Shown: positions 58,663 to 64,000 of the stretch, piece after piece
Layout: each line of letters starts with the position of its first letter
How positions within the stretch are numbered: position 1 is the stretch's first letter
Source of the DNA: Phialocephala subalpina
Lineage: Eukaryota > Ascomycota > Leotiomycetes > Helotiales > Mollisiaceae
DNA: 64,000 nt
Assembly (NCBI GenBank): GCA_900073065.1
Contig: FJOG01000047.1
Span: forward strand, 98,597 to 162,596
Reading direction: 5' to 3'
Notes under the pieces: generated by a model
The model's database searches: none
Seen by the model: only the letters and a program-made list of their open reading frames with translations
What the model was told of the DNA's origin: nothing
Position numbers and translations under genes: made by a program

Positions 58663-59601
58663 ATGGCCTCCTCCTCACGCTCCGAATCCGCAGACGAAAG
58701 TTCCTTCTCCAAAATGGACGAAAAAGACCCCACCCTCATCGGCGCCCACTGCCAATACACCTACTGCAACCAACTCGACTTCCTCCCTTTCCGCTGCGAA
58801 TCCTGCTTTGGAACCTTCTGTCTCGATCACCGATCCGAAACTGGGCATAAATGCACAAGAGCAGGAGAATGGGCAGCGAGGAGGAGGAAAGCGAATGCGG
58901 CGCATCAATCACTAGGCGCGGGCAAGATGATGAAGGATATCGAGAAGCCGTGCGCGAGTCCGACGTGCAAGACTACAATTGGGACGAGTTTAAGCACCAG
59001 CGTTCATTGCGGGACGTGTAATAGGGATTATTGTCTCAAACATCGGTTACGAGAAGATCACGATTGTAAGAATCTGATACCGATCGGAGCGAGGGTCGGC
59101 AGATTCGATAGCCAGGCCGATAATGTGAAGAGTGCGTTGGGGAAGTTGAAGTTATGGGGAAATGCCCAGAAGGCAAATATGACGAGGTCGCTGCCGAAGC
59201 CCAAACCGACGTCCGCGGCGACGAGGTTGGTGGCCGTTAATAATTTGAAGAAGACGGCGAAGGGGGATGATAAGATTCCGCAGGAGAAGAGAGTTTATTT
59301 GGAGGTGGAGGCCGAGGCTGCTACTACGACATCAAAGTTCCCGCGCGGCGCATTTTTCTATTCGAAAGATTGGGTGATAGGGAGGGTTCTGGATGCGGCT
59401 GCGAAGAGTCTGCAGGTGGAGAATGTGAATAATCAGGGAATGGATGAGAAGGACAAGCTAAGGGTGTTTCATGTCGAGGGTGGGAGGCTGCTGGAGTTCA
59501 ATGAGAAGGTTGGAAGTGCTCTGGTCAGCGGGAATAAGATTGTTCTGCTGAGGGGAGTTGGTCCACCAGTTCCTGATTTGATCGACCTTACGGGTGCATG
59601 A
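58663..59601 (+). CDS. AN1-type zinc finger protein, Cuz1-like
   Basis: Probable Cuz1/ZFAND1-type protein that links Cdc48 and the proteasome in stress. A single exon of 312 codons, starting at ATG 58663. Two AN1 zinc fingers are seen: HCQYTYCNQLDFLPFRCESC with TFCLDHRSETGHKC, and CASPTCKTTIGTSLS with HCGTCNRDYCLKHRLREDHD. A Ubl-like C-terminal region follows (GAFFYSKDWVIGRVLDAAAK, LRVFHVEGGRLLEFNEKVGS). The layout matches the yeast family, and its length is normal. A start at MDEKDPTLIGAHC (58714) is possible but less likely. Confidence 0.88.
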   Translation: MASSSRSESADESSFSKMDEKDPTLIGAHCQYTYCNQLDFLPFRCESCFGTFCLDHRSETGHKCTRAGEWAARRRKANAAHQSLGAGKMMKDIEKPCASPTCKTTIGTSLSTSVHCGTCNRDYCLKHRLREDHDCKNLIPIGARVGRFDSQADNVKSALGKLKLWGNAQKANMTRSLPKPKPTSAATRLVAVNNLKKTAKGDDKIPQEKRVYLEVEAEAATTTSKFPRGAFFYSKDWVIGRVLDAAAKSLQVENVNNQGMDEKDKLRVFHVEGGRLLEFNEKVGSALVSGNKIVLLRGVGPPVPDLIDLTGA

Positions 59602-59781
59602 AGGACATGGGGACAGCGGGACATCACGACTGCAATGGTAATTTGTCGTGTATATTGGGGAGTTGCATGGGATCGGAGTTTTGAGAGTTGCCATTGCCTA
59701 CGGGCTGCACAGCGTTTCCTCGCAATATCAGCGTTCTTTCCAACATTCGTCCAAATTTCCAACTCTCTCGTGCTTACAAAC

Positions 59782-60879
59782 CTACGCAAAATCAAACACC
59801 ACCTTCTCATCCGGCCTCGCTGGCCTCCCAACCTTCACCCTACCCCTCACATTCTTCAAATCCATCACAACACTAAACAACGTTGCCAAATTATTATTCC
59901 CTCCCTTCGAAGTCCTACAAATAGCCGCTCCATCCCCTTCCTGCTCATCAGCAAGCAATTTCTCCACAACCTCCACACTCGGCTCCTCCTCCTTCGCCCC
60001 ATTCAACAACTCCTCAATCCGTCTCAACCTAAACCTCGTATCAGGCAACCAATCCGGCTCCTCTACAAATCCCTTTGCATGAGGAACAATACAGTGATTT
60101 GTATGCGTTACAATCCCCTTGTCATTCATCGGTAACTGAACTATATCAATTGAAGAGCATTCTAGACCAGTACCACCAGTAGAATCAGCGACGAGGATAT
60201 GGCATGCTGAAGCTACGCCTGAGGTTGAGAGAGTAGTGATGGCGGCTGAGCGGGAGGAAGATTCCATGACGGTTCGGAGGGCGAGATGGCAGGGGAGAGA
60301 GGTGAATGAGACGCCGCGAGCTTTGAGGGCGTTGAGTGTGCAGGCTACGCCTAGGGAGTTCATGCCGATTTTTCCGATTATGCCTGCTTCGGTGATCATT
60401 TGGATACTGAGTCCATTTCCTTTTTTGATTTTGAGATGGATGAGGTTCTCGCTTTGTCTGTTGATTTGTTAGTGAGGGTTGCATGGGAGAGTGGGGGAGG
60501 AGAAGAGGTACTCGGTATTCCAATCCCAGTTCTGGCCGAGGATAGAAGTTCCTGCTCCTTTCCAGCTAAGAGCTGTACATCCATCGCTGAAGTTCCCGAA
60601 TGCGATTTCTGTCCTGACATTTAGGGCAAGGATGTCTCCGTATGTGACTCCGGCTCCTTGTGCTACGCCTTCCATTTCTGAGACATATTGTGGCCAGGAA
60701 GAGGAGAGGTATGTTTGATATTTTAGAGCGAAGGATTTGACAGTTTCCCAGTCCATGGAACAATGTTTTTGAAAGAGGTTTTGATAGAAGGTTATAGAAC
60801 GAGCGATCTCTGCTTTAGCTATAGAGCCATGAGATACTCCGATCTCGTGGGAGGTGCCGGTGCTGTCGACTTCTAGCAT
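59782..60879 (-). CDS. C45-family acyltransferase, penicillin acyltransferase-like
   Basis: Homologue of acyl-CoA:6-aminopenicillanic acid acyltransferase, an Ntn-hydrolase that self-cleaves before a catalytic Cys. Exons 60879-60512 and 60457-59782 join in phase to 347 residues, like the family. The nucleophile is the Cys in FSDGCTALSWKGAG. Other landmarks are HGSIAKAEIARSI, MEGVAQGAGVTYGDILALNV, LGQNWDWNTE, MITEAGIIGKIGMNSLGVAC and IVTHTNHCIVPH. The start at 60879 fits the N-terminus of relatives; an ATG at 60939 would add 20 residues. There is no ACV synthetase or IPN synthase in the window, so this is more likely a paralogue with another amide or ester substrate. A C-terminal peroxisomal signal is not evident (it ends VVFDFA). 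Confidence 0.88.
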
Positions 60880-61358
60880 GATGGCCGCTTTATCTAGACT
60901 TTCTTGTGAATTAGAGATGCTTGAGATACAGGACAACAATTTGATATAAAAGATGAAATTGCATGAGATTTATAATATGAAAGAGGTTGACATAAAGTAT
61001 TAAAGAGAAAGGGAGAGCCGATTTGCCACCCCACCTTTGGGGTTAGTATTGAGCTACCCCACTTTCGTCATCTCGACCGCTCCAGACCGAGACAGTCAGG
61101 AACCAGGAAGCTGAATTTCTTTTACACTTGTAAGGCCTCACGGTCGTTGATGAGAAGGAGAGATGTGTTGATAAAGAACAAGTCTGAATTACCCGAGGTT
61201 CAAACAAGAGCTCAATTCTTCTGCATGCGAGCATGACTCATATCGACTCTTCCTTTCCTCCATATCAAAACATGAATTGGTTTCAGCTGCGTACCTGAAC
61301 TCTCGTCTCCTATTCATCTCTACAATCTGTGTATCTCGTCTTCGAGTCTATCTTCAAG
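60880..61358. other. Intergenic region
   Basis: 479 bases between divergent genes. No gene seen; likely holds both promoters. Confidence 0.4.
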
Positions 61359-62081
61359 ATGGCATCGGAAATCCACCTCGCCATCCAAACACCACCAGGG
61401 CCTCTCCTCCAATCCTATAACCTCGCCCTCCCGGCACTTTCACCCCTCCAATCACCTACTATCCCACAAACACTAAAAGACTCCTTCTTCGTGCGAGAAA
61501 CCGTATTCGTCAACGAGCAAAAAGCTGTCCCCTTACAGCACCACATTGACAGGGACGATGCTCGATCTTGTCACTGGGTTCTTTACTCCCGCCCATCTTC
61601 AACAGCTGCACCAATCCCTACAGGAACTGTTCGTCTCGTTCCTCCACCACAGTGGCCGCATCCAAAAGAGGGAGCTCGCTTCGAAGCCCCTGACGCAGAC
61701 ATTCCGGCGCAAGATCCGGAGGTGCTATTCAACGCTCCTCTTCCCTCCTATATCGTGGATAAGAAGACCAACTTGCATGATGGAACCGAGCCATATATCA
61801 AGCTTGGACGTCTTTGCGTTGTTAAGGAATATAGAGGGAAGAAGCTAGCTGATCTTTTGATACAAAGACCTCTCAGTTGGGTGAAGAAGAGGGAGAACAG
61901 GGAACGGGTCCAAGGAGTCGTGAAAGAGATGGAATGGAAAGGACTGGTGTGTGTCCATGCTCAAGAAGGTGCTGTGAAGACGTGGGCGAGGAATGGGTTT
62001 GTGGTTGATGAAGGTATGGGCGGGTGGTATGAGGGTGGAATCCCACACGTTGGGATGTTTTTGAGGTTGGCGTTGGAGTAA
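61359..62081 (+). CDS. GNAT-family N-acetyltransferase
   Basis: Single-exon acetyltransferase of 240 residues, starting at ATG 61359 (an ATG 30 bases upstream is in frame). The fold is recognisable by FFVRETVFVNEQKAVPLQHH, RLVPPPQWPHPKEG, and the acetyl-CoA-binding part LGRLCVVKEYRGKKLADLLI, with the (R/Q)xxGxA-like loop as RGKKLA. The C-terminal half has AVKTWARNGFVVDEGMGGWY. The substrate is unknown; it may be a protein or small amine. Strongly coding codon use. Confidence 0.85.
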   Translation: MASEIHLAIQTPPGPLLQSYNLALPALSPLQSPTIPQTLKDSFFVRETVFVNEQKAVPLQHHIDRDDARSCHWVLYSRPSSTAAPIPTGTVRLVPPPQWPHPKEGARFEAPDADIPAQDPEVLFNAPLPSYIVDKKTNLHDGTEPYIKLGRLCVVKEYRGKKLADLLIQRPLSWVKKRENRERVQGVVKEMEWKGLVCVHAQEGAVKTWARNGFVVDEGMGGWYEGGIPHVGMFLRLALE

Positions 62082-62565
62082 ATTGAGTTGGAGCCTTTAG
62101 CCGTGCTTTACTTGGACGAATCATCGAAGATATCCCACGTCCCTTAGGGTCTCCGTCTGACTGGAAATGTCTGTCTTCTGGCAACTTATTGTTCTGAGCG
62201 AAACGTTGGTCCGAACCTCTGGAACATCTGTACATTTTGAAAGCCTTGCGCGCCTGCTGAAATCGATTTCTCGATGAGACTCTTGGAAAAGCCTCAATGT
62301 TGAAGTAATGTCTCTATGGCAGTGGCTGGGATTACGTCGATATTCTTGATGCGTTCTTGAATGCCCTAACACCTTGGGTGATTGTTGGGACGCCCTTCCG
62401 CTGGGTGCTGGTAGGCCAGGCTCGGCATTGTCGAAGCTTGTCTGCGAGTAGGTTCTTGGGAGGAACATCGACGTTTTCTCTTTCTTCCTCGAGGCATTGG
62501 GCGAAATCCTCATTGATAACATCCCAGATGCCTTAGCTCAAGATCAAACATAATATTGCCACCGT
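62082..62565. other. Intergenic region
   Basis: About 480 bases between the convergent GNAT and Fta1-like genes. An open frame of 133 codons (62121-62522, minus) has no domain and was not accepted. Confidence 0.4.
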
Positions 62566-63618
62566 TCAGGTCGCTCCCTCTTTGCCAGCCAGAGCCCCTC
62601 CAACAGCAGCAGCCACCAGGTCGTTGATCAATCTCCGTGTAGCCCGCCGCTGAGGACTAATCTCATCCTGGCTACTCGTCGGCTGTGTCAACTTGATCTT
62701 CCCTTCTGCTCCAAGAACAAAAGCACCACAAGCAACTCTCACAATCTTGACTCCTTCGTGCCTCATGTCCAGTGCCATATGACCTTTGACGTAGGCAGCT
62801 AAAGCATCGAAGAAAGGCGAGGCTCCATCTGCCTGCCTTCCAAGCTTCTTCCCTCGAGCGACCATTCGGGGTAAGTCCTCTCGAGCAATAGAAATGTCGA
62901 TCGTCTTTAGCGATGCCGATGGGAGGTCAAATCCAATGAAGAACAAAGTCTCCTTGATAATTGTCCTCAGTGTCCTACTTCTGTCTATCATGTCCATAAG
63001 TTCACCATCTTCGTCGTTCGAGAGGTCTGAAATGTAATGCTCGAATGTATCTGTCAAGTATTTGCTCGACAAATGAAGCACAGAAATCCTAGTATCGAAA
63101 GTCGTAGCCAGGTAATCCGTAAACGTCTCCCTTAGAGGCCCAGGCATCTTCGACAGGAGCAGAGGAAAATGCTGGAACTCTTCCATCCCTTCTCTAATAC
63201 TTCCCAATGTAGTGTCGGGGTCCGAAGTCCTATCATCCCTCAACAGTATCGCCTTGTATGTCATCTTCTCGTATGTGACAGTGACAAGCATTCCTCTGCT
63301 TGAAGTCAAGACCGTAGTTGTATCATCATTGCCTGGTTCTGTCTCGTCTGCAGCCCATGCTTCCTCCTCGGGCAAGACTTTCCATGTTACCGTCTGCAGA
63401 GCTCCCACGCGCGATAAAGTGTCATCTTCCGGTGCCAATCCAACTCGAACTCCACGAAGCACTTCTCCTGTCAGTATATCGCGGAATTGTCGGGCGTGAT
63501 CGCGGAGATTGGTATTGTTGAGTGGAAGATGCGTGCCAATGTACAGAGGAGAGACGCGGTGCAGAGAAAATGTGGTATTGTAGAGGGGGTACTGCTGTAT
63601 GGAGGCCTCGGGCGCCAT
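62566..63618 (-). CDS. Kinetochore protein, Fta1/CENP-L-like
   Basis: Probable homologue of the Sim4-complex subunit Fta1 (CENP-L in animals), a part of the inner kinetochore. A single exon of 350 codons with ATG at 63618. The N-terminus reads YPLYNTTFSLHRVSPLYIG and the middle FFIGFDLPSASLKTIDISIA. The C-terminal part has GAFVLGAEGKIKLTQPTSSQ. There are no other domains. Identification rests on overall pattern and memory of the family, so it is less certain than for the neighbouring genes. Confidence 0.62.
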   Translation of the reverse strand: MAPEASIQQYPLYNTTFSLHRVSPLYIGTHLPLNNTNLRDHARQFRDILTGEVLRGVRVGLAPEDDTLSRVGALQTVTWKVLPEEEAWAADETEPGNDDTTTVLTSSRGMLVTVTYEKMTYKAILLRDDRTSDPDTTLGSIREGMEEFQHFPLLLSKMPGPLRETFTDYLATTFDTRISVLHLSSKYLTDTFEHYISDLSNDEDGELMDMIDRSRTLRTIIKETLFFIGFDLPSASLKTIDISIAREDLPRMVARGKKLGRQADGASPFFDALAAYVKGHMALDMRHEGVKIVRVACGAFVLGAEGKIKLTQPTSSQDEISPQRRATRRLINDLVAAAVGGALAGKEGAT

Positions 63619-64000
63619 GCTGGGTGTTTAGAGAGTCGATGGAGGCGGATTCGAGGGTCCACAAGACTTCAAGCTCAAGAAATAGAACGCATCAAGCTGC
63701 ACATGAAGCGCGTTGCGGGGTGACTTCTCAGCTGTTGCGGCTCTTTGGTGAGTGGATTCGACGCGTTTTCTGCGTGCTGGCCGTGTACACGACGGAGTTG
63801 CAGACTATTCTGGCAGAATTTTTGTTTCGGTGTCGTTATCAGTAGTAAAAGCTGGATATTGACATTGAATTAAATGTCGTTCTTGAGATTGTTGATGTCA
63901 AGTCCCGAAGATTATCCGCAGGAGGGGTTAGAACTCGCCAAGCTATTTTCATCTCAACTCTTTGCCGGAGGAAACACTACAGAGACGCAGTGCGTGGGCC
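63619..64000. other. Intergenic region
   Basis: The last 380 bases, upstream of the Fta1-like gene. No supported gene; a neighbouring gene may begin beyond the window edge. Confidence 0.4.

Noticed and set aside
62121..62522. 133-codon minus-strand frame
   Set aside because: No recognised domain; lies between convergent genes.

Overview
The window looks like genomic DNA of a filamentous ascomycete. Genes on both strands carry short introns (about 45-100 nt, GT-AG, many with a CTAAC-type branch site). The protein families are typical of Pezizomycotina: NACHT-ankyrin NLR-like proteins, a LaeA-type methyltransferase, CorA-like proteins with a long N-terminal extension, and a Bem1 scaffold. Several degenerate repeats show C-to-T and G-to-A decay biased to CpA, as left by repeat-induced point mutation (RIP). 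A Leotiomycete is my best guess, but the sequence alone does not fix it. I saw no tRNA, rRNA or CRISPR array. There are two assembly gaps (9921-9922 and 36756-37330).

Layout. 0-10 kb: a CorA-like membrane protein, an NmrA-like gene with one in-frame TAG, and a PsiD/phosphatidylserine-decarboxylase-type gene, followed by 2.6 kb without a supported gene. 10-21 kb: a two-exon membrane protein, then a divergent pair (LaeA-like methyltransferase and FAD monooxygenase) lying between two RIP-decayed copies of a dispersed repeat, then a pseudokinase next to a fungal STAND N-terminal domain gene. 21-30 kb: a long Ser/Thr-rich secreted protein gene broken by an AT-rich island, a small ankyrin protein, and a repeat-rich stretch with a perfect 250-bp tandem duplication and an LTR-like element. 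30-39 kb: a gene with a MuDR-type DNA-binding domain, the polarity scaffold Bem1, and long intergenic DNA with a gap.

39-64 kb: a NACHT-ankyrin protein with a probable frameshift, an auxin-efflux-carrier family transporter, a Thp3-like SAC3/GANP protein, Vps36 of ESCRT-II, a tandem 165-bp repeat, and a very large chimeric regulator. Housekeeping or metabolic genes follow: a Cuz1-like AN1 zinc finger protein, a penicillin-acyltransferase-like C45 protein, a GNAT acetyltransferase and a Fta1/CENP-L-like kinetochore protein.

The most unusual item is the gene at 52176-57754. Six exons join without a stop and with matching phases into about 1,765 codons. They encode a STAND-type N-terminal helical domain, a Gln-rich Med15-like segment, a PacC-like C2H2 zinc finger block, a bZIP basic region and a helical domain like those next to NACHT modules. 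With the STAND-type-domain/pseudokinase neighbours at 18-20.6 kb and the NACHT-ankyrin gene at 39-43.5 kb, the window suggests that NLR-type parts are being recombined with regulatory modules. That is inference from sequence; no alignment or expression data were available.
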